Positions 54,394 through 64,000 of a stretch of 64,000 nucleotides of DNA are shown here, piece after piece. Origin of the DNA: an uncultured Alphaproteobacteria bacterium (GTDB lineage Bacteria > Pseudomonadota > Alphaproteobacteria > Micropepsales > Micropepsaceae). The position numbers and the translations under genes were made by a program. Location of the stretch: the NCBI GenBank assembly GCA_903837555.1, contig CAILUV010000028.1:18326-82325 (forward strand). The letters are read 5' to 3'. The notes under the pieces were generated by a model. That model did not search any database. It was not told the origin of the DNA and saw only the letters and a program-made list of their open reading frames with translations. Every line of letters begins with the position of its first letter. Position 1 is the first letter of the stretch.

Positions 54394-55869
54394 TCAGAAC
54401 TGGAAATAGATGAAGGGCTTGAGATTGGACAGCGCCAGCACCGCCACGATGCACAAAATCCCATAAGCAAAGGCCTGCAGCCGTGTTGGCGCCCAGACCA
54501 GGCGCCGGGCCGGTTTGACCGGCTCATTCTCATAGGGTGACGGCAAGGCAGGATTGCCATGTCGCCACATGATTTCCATGCTGTTGGGCATGAACCAGAC
54601 GATGCCGAACAGCAAAATCAGCGCAACCGCGGCCAAGGGCGAGAAGCTGACCACACCAGAATCGCCCAAGCCGATCAGGCCCGCCGCAACATTGCCGGCA
54701 CTGGTCAGGGTTTCGGCGCGAAACACGATCCAGGCGAAGCTTATGGCGGCGAAGGTCAGTAGCACCGACAGGGCATGCAGGGGCAGGCGCAAAGCGGGCG
54801 GGACTGTCATGCCTTTGGTTACATGACGGAAGGCGTGATTGATCGCCAGATAAAGACCGTGCAGCCCGCCCCACAGCATGAAGGTCCAGTTGGCGCCATG
54901 CCAAAGGCCGCCCAGCAGCATGGTGATGAAGAGGTTGAGATAGCGACGTGCCGCGCCGCCGCGATTGCCGCCCAGCGGGATGTAAAGATAGTCGCGCAGG
55001 AAGGCCGACAGGGAAATGTGCCAGCGCCGCCAGAATTCGATGATGCTGGCGGCCTTGTAGGGCGAGAGGAAATTGACCGGCAGGCGGATGCCCAGCATCA
55101 CCGCCGAGCCCAGCGCCATGTCGGAATAGGCCGAGAAGTCGAAATAGATCTGGAAGGTGAAGAACAGCGTGCCCAGCCAGCTATCGGTCAGGCCCAGTGG
55201 AGCGCCGCGCCCGGCCGCATTGAAGATTGCGTCGGCGAAGGGCGCCAGATTGTCGGCGATCAGCGTTTTCTTGGCCAACCCGATGGTGAAGAGCGTAATG
55301 CCGGCGGCCAGGTCGCGGCCTGGCGCGGACCGCATGGCATGGAATTGCGGGATCAGATCATTGTGCCGCACGATGGGGCCCGCGATCAGGTGGGGGAAAT
55401 AGGCGACGAACAGCGAATAATCCAGCAGCGAATAGTTGCGCGTCTTGCCGCTGTCGGCATCGACCAGGTAGCTGATCTGTTCGAAGGTGAAGAAGGAGAT
55501 GGCCAGCGGCAGGAAGAATTCCGCCACCGGCAGGCCGATGTTGAACGCAGTGTTGGCGGTGGTGACGAACAATGCCTGGTATTTGAAGATCGCGATCAGG
55601 CCCAGATTGAATATCAGTCCGCCAATCAGAAAGAGACGGCGATCGGCATGGCGGGTGCGGCGCAGCTCGATCTCGCGCCCCAGCATGTAGTTGATGACGG
55701 TTGAGCCGATCAGGAGGGCCAGGAAGTCCGCTCGCCACCAGGCATAGAAGGCGTAGGAGGCCAGCAGCAGGAACACCCGCCGGCCTGCTGGGGCGCGGCT
55801 TTCCAGCAGCCGGTAGCCCAGCACGGCCACGGCCAGAAAGATGAAATAGGGATAGGAATTAAACGGCAT
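54394..55869 (-). CDS. MBOAT family O-acyltransferase (AlgI-like)
   Basis: MPFNSYPYFIFLAVAVLGYRLL...YFDFSAYSDMALGSAVMLGIRLPVNFLSPYKAASIIEFWRRWHISLSAFLRDYLYIPLGGNR...GGLWHGANWTFMLWGGLHG. Confidence 0.95.
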   Translation of the reverse strand: MPFNSYPYFIFLAVAVLGYRLLESRAPAGRRVFLLLASYAFYAWWRADFLALLIGSTVINYMLGREIELRRTRHADRRLFLIGGLIFNLGLIAIFKYQALFVTTANTAFNIGLPVAEFFLPLAISFFTFEQISYLVDADSGKTRNYSLLDYSLFVAYFPHLIAGPIVRHNDLIPQFHAMRSAPGRDLAAGITLFTIGLAKKTLIADNLAPFADAIFNAAGRGAPLGLTDSWLGTLFFTFQIYFDFSAYSDMALGSAVMLGIRLPVNFLSPYKAASIIEFWRRWHISLSAFLRDYLYIPLGGNRGGAARRYLNLFITMLLGGLWHGANWTFMLWGGLHGLYLAINHAFRHVTKGMTVPPALRLPLHALSVLLTFAAISFAWIVFRAETLTSAGNVAAGLIGLGDSGVVSFSPLAAVALILLFGIVWFMPNSMEIMWRHGNPALPSPYENEPVKPARRLVWAPTRLQAFAYGILCIVAVLALSNLKPFIYFQF

Positions 55870-55926
55870 GAACCCGCTCGCAGCGCCAAAAGCTTTATGG
55901 CCGGAACCGGGGCAAATGCGCTATTG

Positions 55927-55941
55927 GAACAAATAGTGAAC
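55927..55941. promoter_or_regulatory. candidate LexA (SOS) box of the alphaproteobacterial GAAC-N7-GAAC type
   Basis: gaac-aaatagt-gaac, 97 bp upstream of ssb start and 58 bp upstream of the MBOAT start. Confidence 0.75.
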
Positions 55942-56037
55942 AATGTTATTGCTGTGCCCCACAGGACAGCGTGCGCCGCTTGATGGCGCAGAGCCGCGCG
56001 GGCGTTTAACGTCCGGCGCAAAGTTACGGAGACGAGC

Positions 56038-56496
56038 ATGGCGGGTAGCGTCAACAAGGTGATTTTGGTCGGCAATCTGGGCAAGGACCCCGAAGTGCGC
56101 CGCATGACGTCGGGCGAGCCGGTGGTCAATTTGTCGGTCGCGACCTCGGAGACCTGGAAGGACAAGTCCAGCGGTGAGCGCAAGGAAAAGACCGAGTGGC
56201 ACCGCGTGGTCATCTTCAACGAGAATTTGGCCAAGGTCGCCGAGCAGTATCTGAAGAAGGGCGCCAAGGTTTATCTGGAAGGCGCGCTGCAGACCCGCAA
56301 ATGGACCGACAAGGACGGTGCGGAGAAATATTCCACCGAGATCGTGCTGAACCGCTTTAACGGCACGATGGTGATGCTGGATGGCCGCAGCGGCGGTGGT
56401 GGCGGTGATGGCGGCTTTGGCGGCGGCAACCGCGGCACCAATGAGGCCCCGTCCAACTTCCAGCGCGACGAGTTGGATGACGAGATTCCCTTCTAG
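56038..56496 (+). CDS. ssb: single-stranded DNA-binding protein
   Basis: [36 protein letters not shown]...[22 protein letters not shown]; acidic tip DDEIPF. Confidence 0.97.
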   Translation: MAGSVNKVILVGNLGKDPEVRRMTSGEPVVNLSVATSETWKDKSSGERKEKTEWHRVVIFNENLAKVAEQYLKKGAKVYLEGALQTRKWTDKDGAEKYSTEIVLNRFNGTMVMLDGRSGGGGGDGGFGGGNRGTNEAPSNFQRDELDDEIPF

Positions 56497-57103
56497 GATC
56501 GCGTTACTTCCGTTTCTTGCGATGCTTGCCGGCTGCGCCACCTCGGGCGCGCCGGTCACGCGTATCGCGGAGGCGCAGATCGCGCAGGCCTATCTGCCGC
56601 TGCAGACCCGCATCCATCTGGGCATCGACACCGCCGACGGTGCGGCGGTGGTCATCGCGCCCGGCATCGCGGTCACCAACGCCCACAATGCCAATCTCGT
56701 CGATCCCAAAAGCATCATCGGCCGCCGCCGCGACTATGACCTTATGTTCTTCCGTACCACGCGTGGTGCTCCGCCCCAGACCGCGCCGGTAACGGTGGGC
56801 GGCGCGGTGGTCGCGTATGGCCAGGGCGGGGGCGGCAGCCTGCGTATCGCGCGCGGCGTGGTGCGCGAGATTTCGCGCAGCCCGGGAAGCGCCACGGCCG
56901 ACTATTTCATCTTCGCCAATGACCGCCGCCGGGCCGACAATGCGGGGCCGGGCTTTTCCGGCGGGCCGGTGCTGGACGCCTCCGGGCGGCTGGTCGGCAT
57001 CACCTTCGGCTACAAGGATACTGCCCGGCAGAGGCTGATTTATGCCTATGACATGGAGCGGGTGCGCGCTGAGCTTTCCGCCCTGCAAAAAGCGGCAAAT
57101 TAG
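56477..57103 (+). CDS. trypsin-like serine protease lipoprotein
   Basis: [24 protein letters not shown] lipobox; VTNAHNA (His), YDLMFF (Asp), GPGFSGGPV (Ser). Confidence 0.7.
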   Translation: MTRFPSRIALLPFLAMLAGCATSGAPVTRIAEAQIAQAYLPLQTRIHLGIDTADGAAVVIAPGIAVTNAHNANLVDPKSIIGRRRDYDLMFFRTTRGAPPQTAPVTVGGAVVAYGQGGGGSLRIARGVVREISRSPGSATADYFIFANDRRRADNAGPGFSGGPVLDASGRLVGITFGYKDTARQRLIYAYDMERVRAELSALQKAAN

Positions 57104-57215
57104 GCGGCTGAATCAGAGGCTTGCCGCAGGCTAATTTGCTGGTTTCGCAGCACCCGAAATGCTAGGAATCACCCCGGTTTTTCGCGCAGTTTCTGCCTGC
57201 GCCTGAGGACGCATT

Positions 57216-59942
57216 TTGAGCGATAATTCCGATACCAAACTGCCTCCCGACAGCGGCAATCCCATTGCCACCATCGCGGTCGAAGACGAGCTGAAACGCT
57301 CTTATCTCGATTATGCGATGAGCGTCATCGTTCAGCGTGCGCTGCCGGATGCGCGCGACGGCCTCAAGCCCGTGCATCGCCGTATTCTCTTTTCGATGCA
57401 CGAGAATGGCTATGACTGGAACAAGGCCTATCGCAAGTCCGCGCGCGTGGTTGGTGACGTCATCGGTAAATACCACCCGCACGGCGACCAGTCGATTTAC
57501 GACGCGCTTGTGCGCATGGCGCAGGGCTTTTCCATGCGCGCGCCACTCATCGACGGGCAGGGCAATTTCGGCTCGGTGGACGGCGATCCGCCGGCTGCGA
57601 TGCGTTATACCGAAGTGCGCCGGGCCAAGATCGCCCATGCCCTGACGGAAGACATCGACAAGGAAACCGTTGAATTCCGCGACAATTACGACGGCACCGA
57701 GCGCGAGCCAGTGGTTCTGCCGTCGCGTTTCCCCAATCTGCTGGTCAACGGCTCGTCGGGCATCGCGGTCGGCATGGCCACCAACATCCCGCCCCACAAT
57801 CTGGGCGAAGTGATCGACGCATGCCTGGCCTATATCAATGACCCGTCTATCAATCTGGAAGCCCTGACCGAAATCGTGCCGGGACCGGATTTCCCCACCG
57901 GCGCGCTTTTGATCGGCAAGCAGAATGCCCGCGCCGCGCTGGCGCGAGGCCGCGGCTCGATCCTGATGCGCGCACGCTGCGCCGTCGAGGAAATCCGCAA
58001 GGACCGCGAAGCCATCATCGTCACCGAGCTGCCCTATCAGGTGAACAAGGCGGTGCTGACCGAGCGCATCGCCGAACTGGTGCGCGACAAGCGCGTCGAG
58101 GGTATTTCGGACATTCGCGACGAAAGCGATCGTTCCGGCATGCGGCTGGTGATCGAGCTCAAGCGCGACGCGTCCAGCGAAGTGGTGCTCAACCAGCTCT
58201 ATCGTTTCTCGAACCTGCAGCAGAGCTTCGGCGTCAATATGCTGGCGCTGAATGACGGCCGCCCGATCCAGATGAATCTGAAGGAGCTGTTGGCCGCCTT
58301 TGTGAGTTTCCGCGAGGAAGTCGTCACCCGCCGCACCAAATTTGATCTCTCCAAGGCGCGCGATCGTGGTCACATATTGGTAGGCTTGGCCGTCGCGGTC
58401 GCCAATATCGACGATGTCATCAAGTTGATCCGCGGCGCCCCCGACGCGGCGGCCGCGCGCGAGCAGTTGATGGCCCGCGCCTGGCCCGCCCGCGATGTCG
58501 GCCCGCTTGTGGCGCTGATCGCCGACCCGCGCCACAAGGTGGATGAAGGCAATACCGTCCGCCTGTCGGAAGAGCAGGCCAAGGCGATCCTGGAGCTGCG
58601 CCTGCAGCGCCTGACCGGTCTGGGCCGCGATGAAATCAATGACGAGGCCCAGAAGCTTGGCCTGGCCATTGCCGATTATCTCGAAATTCTGTCGTCGCGC
58701 GAGCGGGTGCTGACCATCATCCGTGACGAGCTGGCCGCGATCCGGGACGAGTTCGCCACCCCGCGCAAGACCGAACTGATCGATGCCGAAACCGAGATGG
58801 AAGACGAAGCGCTGATTGAGCGCGAGGAAGTCGCCGTCACCGTGACCCATGCCGGCTATATCAAGCGCACACCGCTGGCCGAATACCGGGTGCAGGGACG
58901 CGGCGGCAAGGGCCGTTCCGGCATGGCGACGCGCGACGAGGATTTTGTCACCAGCCTGTTCGTCGCCTCCACCCATGCCTGGCTGCTGTTCTTCTCGTCC
59001 ACCGGCATGGCCTACAAGCTGAAGGTCTGGCGGCTTCCCGAAGCCCGCATCGCCGGCAAGGGCAAGGCAATGGTCAACCTGCTGCCGCTGGCGGAAGGCG
59101 AGCGCATCACCACCATCCTGGCGCTGCCGGAAAACGATACCGAGTGGGACAAGCTGAACGTGGTGTTCGCCACCAAGTCCGGCGACGTGCGGCGCAACCA
59201 GCTGTCCGACTTTGCCCAGGTCAACAAGAACGGCAAGATCGCCATGAAGCTGGCTGAGGGCGATGGCATCATCGGCGTTGCCACCTGTACCGATGCGGAT
59301 GATTTCCTGCTCACCAGCCGCGGCGGCAAGGCCATTCGCTTTCCGGTCGGCGATGTGCGCGTCTTCAAGGGTCGCGACTCCACCGGCGTGCGCGGCATCA
59401 AGCTGGCCAACGGCGACGAGGTTGTTAGCCTGTCGCTGCTCTATCATTCCGACGCCACTTCGGCCGAGGCCCGCGCCTATCTGAAACAGGCCAGCGCCGC
59501 GCGCCGCGCCGAAAGCGGCGAGGCGGAAGCGCCTGTCGAAGTTGAAGATGACGCCGACGACGGCGTCGAGGAGGCCGCGCTGACTTCCGAACGCTATGCG
59601 ACGCTGGGCGCGCGCGAGCAGTTCGTGTTGACCCTGTCACAGACAGGTTTCGGCAAGCGCAGCTCGTCTTACGAATATCGTGTCACCGGGCGTGGTGGTT
59701 CTGGCATTGTCGCCATCGGGTTGGGCAAGAAGAATAGCGCCGTGATCGCCTCCTTCCCGGTCGAGGAATCCGACGATCTGATGATGATCTCCGATGGCGG
59801 CCAGACCATTCGGGTGGCGGTGTCGGGCATTTCCATCCAGGGCCGCGCCGCACAGGGCGTTACAGTCTTCCGGGTGGATGACGGCGAGCGGGTGGTTTCG
59901 GTCGAGCGCATTGAAGATGTGTCGGAAGTCGAGAGCGCCTAG
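57216..59942 (+). CDS. gyrA: DNA gyrase subunit A
   Basis: [37 protein letters not shown]...[20 protein letters not shown]. Confidence 0.98.
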   Translation: MSDNSDTKLPPDSGNPIATIAVEDELKRSYLDYAMSVIVQRALPDARDGLKPVHRRILFSMHENGYDWNKAYRKSARVVGDVIGKYHPHGDQSIYDALVRMAQGFSMRAPLIDGQGNFGSVDGDPPAAMRYTEVRRAKIAHALTEDIDKETVEFRDNYDGTEREPVVLPSRFPNLLVNGSSGIAVGMATNIPPHNLGEVIDACLAYINDPSINLEALTEIVPGPDFPTGALLIGKQNARAALARGRGSILMRARCAVEEIRKDREAIIVTELPYQVNKAVLTERIAELVRDKRVEGISDIRDESDRSGMRLVIELKRDASSEVVLNQLYRFSNLQQSFGVNMLALNDGRPIQMNLKELLAAFVSFREEVVTRRTKFDLSKARDRGHILVGLAVAVANIDDVIKLIRGAPDAAAAREQLMARAWPARDVGPLVALIADPRHKVDEGNTVRLSEEQAKAILELRLQRLTGLGRDEINDEAQKLGLAIADYLEILSSRERVLTIIRDELAAIRDEFATPRKTELIDAETEMEDEALIEREEVAVTVTHAGYIKRTPLAEYRVQGRGGKGRSGMATRDEDFVTSLFVASTHAWLLFFSSTGMAYKLKVWRLPEARIAGKGKAMVNLLPLAEGERITTILALPENDTEWDKLNVVFATKSGDVRRNQLSDFAQVNKNGKIAMKLAEGDGIIGVATCTDADDFLLTSRGGKAIRFPVGDVRVFKGRDSTGVRGIKLANGDEVVSLSLLYHSDATSAEARAYLKQASAARRAESGEAEAPVEVEDDADDGVEEAALTSERYATLGAREQFVLTLSQTGFGKRSSSYEYRVTGRGGSGIVAIGLGKKNSAVIASFPVEESDDLMMISDGGQTIRVAVSGISIQGRAAQGVTVFRVDDGERVVSVERIEDVSEVESA

Positions 59943-59970
59943 GCTCCAGCGTGATTATTAGGGGGCCCCT

Positions 59971-60843
59971 GTGACAAGAACAGCTGCGGTGATCGGCGGC
60001 GCCGGCTTTGTTGGCACCCATCTCTGCGCGCGTCTGATGGAAGAAGGCTGGCGAGTCGTTTCGCTGGACAATTATTTCACCGGCAGCCACGACAATCATC
60101 TATCCGGCGTTGTCTACCGCGAAGGCCATGCCAAGGATGTGGCGCGTCATCTTCCCGAGGCCCCGGATGTGCTGTTCCATTTGGGCGAATATTCCCGGGT
60201 TGAGAAAAGCTTCGAGGAACCGGCATTGGTCTGGGACCTCAACAGCGTAGGTACGTTTGGCGTGCTGGAGTATTGCCGATCCAACCCTCAAACCAAGCTT
60301 GTCTATGCCGGTTCCAGCACCAAGTTCGGTGATGGAGGGCTTGGCCGTGACCAGAGTCCTTATGCCTGGACCAAGGCGGCCAACACCGAGCTAGTTCGCA
60401 ATTATGGCGCCTGGTATGGGGTGAAATTCGCCGCCTGCTATTTCTATAACGTCTACGGTCCCGGGGAGCGGGCAGGCGCCTATGGTACGGTGGTCGAGAT
60501 TTTCCGCCAGCAACGCCTGCGTGGTGAAGCATTGACCATCGTGGAGCCAGGCACTCAGAAGCGCAATTTCACGCATATCGCCGACATTATTGACGGGTTG
60601 ACGATCATCGCCGAGCGCGGGGAAGGCGATGAACTGGGCCTGGGTGCGCCGGAATCCTATTCGGTTCTGGAGGTCGCGGCGATGTTTGGCGGCGACATCG
60701 CCATGCTGCCGGCGCGCAAGGGTAATCGCATGGATGCTGCGCTAGACCTCTCCCGGATGCGGGCACTTGGCTGGCAGACGAGGCGGCGGCTGCCTGATTA
60801 CATAGCCGAGCTGATCCGGGACAAGACATTATCCGCATGCTAG
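59971..60843 (+). CDS. NAD-dependent epimerase/dehydratase (nucleotide-sugar type)
   Basis: AAVIGGAGFVGTHLCARLMEEGWRVVSLDNYFTG...SPYAWTKAANTELV (YxxxK); GTG start. Confidence 0.9.
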   Translation: MTRTAAVIGGAGFVGTHLCARLMEEGWRVVSLDNYFTGSHDNHLSGVVYREGHAKDVARHLPEAPDVLFHLGEYSRVEKSFEEPALVWDLNSVGTFGVLEYCRSNPQTKLVYAGSSTKFGDGGLGRDQSPYAWTKAANTELVRNYGAWYGVKFAACYFYNVYGPGERAGAYGTVVEIFRQQRLRGEALTIVEPGTQKRNFTHIADIIDGLTIIAERGEGDELGLGAPESYSVLEVAAMFGGDIAMLPARKGNRMDAALDLSRMRALGWQTRRRLPDYIAELIRDKTLSAC

Positions 60844-60877
60844 GCTTCACACTCAAAATCGGGGCTCGCCGGGCGCC

Positions 60878-61378
60878 ATGAAACGCATCGCAATCTATCC
60901 GGGCACGTTCGACCCCATCACGCTCGGTCATCTCGACATTATCAAGCGTGCGGTCAAGTTGGTGGACCATTTGGTCATCGGCGTCGCCACCAACGCCTCC
61001 AAGCTGCCAATTTTTACCCTCGATGAGCGGGTGGAGATGGTGCGCACGGAAGCCGAAAATCTGGCGGCCGGGCATGCCAGCATCGAAGTGCTTGCCTTCG
61101 AAACTCTGCTGGTGAAATTTGCCGCACAGGTCGGGGCTTCGGTGATCATCCGCGGGCTTCGCGCGGTGTCTGACTTCGAGTATGAATTCCAGATGGTCGC
61201 GATGAATCAGCGCCTCAATACGGATATTGAAACCGTGTTCCTGATGGCCGATCCGCGCCATCAGGCGATATCGTCAAGGTTGGTAAAAGAAATTGCCCTG
61301 CTGGACGGCGACATCACGCCGTTCACTACATCTGCTGTCGCCCAAGCTCTCGTCCAACGCTGCAAGGAAATACACTAA
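60878..61378 (+). CDS. coaD: phosphopantetheine adenylyltransferase
   Basis: MKRIAIYPGTFDPITLGHLDIIKRAVKLVDHLVIGVA. Confidence 0.96.
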   Translation: MKRIAIYPGTFDPITLGHLDIIKRAVKLVDHLVIGVATNASKLPIFTLDERVEMVRTEAENLAAGHASIEVLAFETLLVKFAAQVGASVIIRGLRAVSDFEYEFQMVAMNQRLNTDIETVFLMADPRHQAISSRLVKEIALLDGDITPFTTSAVAQALVQRCKEIH

Positions 61379-61851
61379 TGGCCGACTATCTCGTTCTCGA
61401 TCTCAAGACCGGACCGGTGAAGATCAAGCTGCGCCCCGACCTGGCGCCCAATCACGTCGCGCGCGTCAAGGAGCTGGCTGGCCAGGGTTTCTATGACGGC
61501 GTGGTGTTTCACCGCGTCATTCCCGGCTTCATGGCGCAGACGGGCGACCCCACCGGAACAGGCTCGGGCGGCTCTCATCTTCCCGACCTGAAGGCGGAAT
61601 TTTCCGACGAGAAGCACACCAAGGGCACCGTGTCAGCTGCCCGCACCGCCAATCCAAACAGTGCCAACTGCCAGTTCTATATCTGCTTTGCCGACGCACC
61701 CTGGCTGGACCGTCAGTACAGTGTGTGGGGCCAGGTGGTTGAGGGCATGGATAATGTCGACAAGGTCAAGAAGGGCGGCGAACATAATAACGGCGCCATT
61801 AGCGGCGATCCGGACAAGATCCTCAAGGCGCGGATAGAAGTAGAAGCCTGA
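61378..61851 (+). CDS. ppiB: cyclophilin-type peptidyl-prolyl isomerase
   Basis: VVFHRVIPGFMAQTGDPTGTGSGGSHLPDLKAEFSDEKHTKGTVSAARTANPNSANCQFYI. Confidence 0.94.
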   Translation: MADYLVLDLKTGPVKIKLRPDLAPNHVARVKELAGQGFYDGVVFHRVIPGFMAQTGDPTGTGSGGSHLPDLKAEFSDEKHTKGTVSAARTANPNSANCQFYICFADAPWLDRQYSVWGQVVEGMDNVDKVKKGGEHNNGAISGDPDKILKARIEVEA

Positions 61852-61865
61852 GGATTTTAAGCCCA

Positions 61866-63140
61866 ATGGCTAAGGCTCCCTTCACTGTATCGCTAGACTT
61901 AGCCATTTCGGGCAGGGGTGCGCCGTCTAAGGGCGCCTATAAAAATTCTCTGGCGGCCTCATCATTAGCGCTGGATTGGCTGCGTGGCCAACACCGGATG
62001 GGGAGCTTGGAGCTCTTAGGCATTCCCTCGCGCAAGGATGATCTGCGTGCGGCCACTGCGCAGGCGGCTGCGCTGCGGGCGTTCTCTACTGTGGCCGTCC
62101 TGGGCATCGGCGGCTCCAGCTTGGGGGGGCAGGCGCTGACCTCGCTGCGCAAGGCGGACGTGCCGTACGTGGAGTTTCATGACAATCCCGATCCCTTCAG
62201 CTGGGCCAAAGCCCTCAAGCGCTTTGATCTGAAGAAGACCCACTTCTTGGCTATCTCTAAGTCGGGCGGTACGGCTGAGACGCTCATGCAGGTGCTGACG
62301 GCGACGGACGCACTCGAAAAATTGGGCGTCAAAAAACTCAGCCGGCACTTCACGATTATTACCGAGCCGCACAAAAGCGCGCTCTCAGATTTTGCCGATA
62401 GCATCGGGGCAGTGAAGCTCGACCATCCGATGGGCGTGGGTGGGCGCTATTCAGTTTTGACGATGGTGGGCCTTCTGCCCGCGCTCTTGATGGGCCTGAA
62501 CGTGAAGGCCCTGCGCGCGGGAGCACAGTCCATCCTAGATCACGTATTGGCGGCTGAAACCGCGGCCGATGCACCCGCCGCCGTTGGCGCGGCCTTGCAT
62601 CATGCGCTGGCAAGTGAGGGCCGGCTCGCCACCACCATCTTGTGGCCCTATGCCGATACTCTGGCTGTATTTGGCGGCTGGTGGCGCCAGCTGTGGGCTG
62701 AAAGTTTGGGCAAGAACGGCAAGGGCTCAACGCCCGTGTCTGCTCTGGGTCCGGTAGACCAGCACAGTCAGCTTCAGCTCTTCCGTGACGGGCCAGGTAA
62801 TGCGCTCTTCACACTTCTCAGTGTTGATACCAAGGGCATGGGTGCTGCCGCGCCGCGCGCCCGCGCCAGGGCGCTGGGTCTTGATTACCTTGCCGGCAAG
62901 AGGCTGGGCGATTTGGTGGACGCAGAATACCACGCCACCGCCCGAACCCTATTCAAGAATGGCCGGCCCGTGCGGATGATCCACCTCACCAAGCTCGATG
63001 AATTCCACATGGGCGCGCTGATGATGCACTTCATGCTGGAGACCATCATCATGGGCCGCCTGATGGGGGTTAACCCCTTCGATCAGCCCGGCGTTGAAGA
63101 GGGCAAGATTTTGGCGCGGCAATATCTCGCTCAGAAGTAG
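61866..63140 (+). CDS. pgi: glucose-6-phosphate isomerase
   Basis: VLGIGGSSLGGQAL, LAISKSGGTAETLMQ, VGGRYSVLTMVGLLPALLMG, TPVSALGPVDQHSQLQLFRDG. Confidence 0.88.
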   Translation: MAKAPFTVSLDLAISGRGAPSKGAYKNSLAASSLALDWLRGQHRMGSLELLGIPSRKDDLRAATAQAAALRAFSTVAVLGIGGSSLGGQALTSLRKADVPYVEFHDNPDPFSWAKALKRFDLKKTHFLAISKSGGTAETLMQVLTATDALEKLGVKKLSRHFTIITEPHKSALSDFADSIGAVKLDHPMGVGGRYSVLTMVGLLPALLMGLNVKALRAGAQSILDHVLAAETAADAPAAVGAALHHALASEGRLATTILWPYADTLAVFGGWWRQLWAESLGKNGKGSTPVSALGPVDQHSQLQLFRDGPGNALFTLLSVDTKGMGAAAPRARARALGLDYLAGKRLGDLVDAEYHATARTLFKNGRPVRMIHLTKLDEFHMGALMMHFMLETIIMGRLMGVNPFDQPGVEEGKILARQYLAQK

Positions 63141-63191
63141 CCCATAGATAATCTGCGCCGCCTTGTGTTTTTTACTTAGAGGAAAAATGGC

Positions 63192-64000
63192 ATGTCACAA
63201 AAAACTGGGCTAATCGTTCCCGTCATTTTGTCTGGTGGCTCCGGGACACGCCTGTGGCCACTTTCCCGCAAGGCCATGCCTAAGCAGCTCCTGGTACTGG
63301 TGGGCGAGAACACCATGATCCAAGACACCGTGGCCAGAGCGCGGGGGAATGGTTTTTCTGCCCCCCTCATCATCTCCAATCAAGATCACCGCTTTGTCGT
63401 CGCCGAACAATTGCGCGCGCAGGGTATTGAAGGCGCTCGCATCATCTTAGAGCCCATTGGCCGCAACACCGCACCCGCCGCTGCCATCGCCGCCCTTCAG
63501 GTCTCGTCAGAAGACCCTGAGGCGTTAGTTCTTCTGATGCCCTCCGATCATGTCGTATTGGACCAACCCGCCTTCCTGGCCGCTGTGACAGCAGCACGCC
63601 ATGCAGCCTTGGGCGGGGCCCTTGTGACCTTCGGCATCAAGCCGTCATCTGCGCAGACGGGCTATGGATACATCAAGGCCGGTACAGCTCTTGTTGGAGC
63701 TCCCGGCGCACTCACCGTTGAGCGCTTTGTGGAAAAACCTGACCGCGCGACAGCGGAGGAATACGTCGCCTCTGGGAATTATTATTGGAACAGCGGCATG
63801 TTTCTCTTCCGAGCGGTGACGTTCTTGGAAGAGCTTGAACGGCTGCAGCCGCGCATGTTGGCCCTCTGCCGCAGTGCTCTGAAGAGTGCTCATCGTGACA
63901 TGGACTTTATCCGACTAGATGAGACTGCCTTTGCGTCGTGCCCGTCAGATTCAATTGACTACGCCGTAATGGAGCATGCGAGGAGCGCCGCAGTAGTGCC
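63192..64000 (+). CDS. mannose-1-phosphate guanylyltransferase (partial, runs off window end)
   Basis: MSQKTGLIVPVILSGGSGTRLWPLSRKAMPKQLLVLVGENTMIQDT...PIGRNTAPAAAIAAL...LLMPSDHVV. Confidence 0.93.
   Translation, partial: MSQKTGLIVPVILSGGSGTRLWPLSRKAMPKQLLVLVGENTMIQDTVARARGNGFSAPLIISNQDHRFVVAEQLRAQGIEGARIILEPIGRNTAPAAAIAALQVSSEDPEALVLLMPSDHVVLDQPAFLAAVTAARHAALGGALVTFGIKPSSAQTGYGYIKAGTALVGAPGALTVERFVEKPDRATAEEYVASGNYYWNSGMFLFRAVTFLEELERLQPRMLALCRSALKSAHRDMDFIRLDETAFASCPSDSIDYAVMEHARSAAVV

Noticed and set aside
57162-59447. 761-aa minus-strand ORF across gyrA
   Set aside because: Shadow ORF; gyrA unmistakable on + strand.

Overview
The window is GC-rich chromosomal DNA that I read as alphaproteobacterial, from gene content and order. 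It is densely coding and mostly housekeeping: rpsF-rpsR-rplI, fabD-fabG-acpP-fabF-mltG-yicC-gmk, lptF-lptG-lptD-surA-pdxA-ksgA, pepA-holC, purM-purN-(DUF2066)-pgsA-like-hdaA-ppk-ppx, tatABC, serS-surE, yajC-secD, trmFO, uvrA / ssb, gyrA, coaD-ppiB. Accessory genes are interspersed: three ACS-type MFS transporters, two methyltransferases, an MBOAT + SGNH-like O-acylation pair, a lipoprotein serine protease, and, at the right edge, an epimerase, pgi and a mannose-1-phosphate guanylyltransferase. I saw no tRNA, rRNA, CRISPR array, phage or transposon. The most interesting items are: (1) a cassette (FkbM methyltransferase, small secreted protein, SGNH-like protein, MBOAT) lying between divergent uvrA and ssb, with a perfect GAAC-N7-GAAC LexA-type box left on the ssb/MBOAT side; (2) an orphan intrinsic terminator in the divergent trmFO/48094 gap, suggesting an unannotated small RNA; (3) an amber codon inside the signal peptide of a DUF4197 gene that also carries a GQGL minisatellite; (4) secD without an adjacent secF; (5) a 28-bp-arm nested palindrome between pepA and holC. 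I found no clear-cut novel defence or mobile system. All family assignments come from reading the translations by eye; no searches were run.
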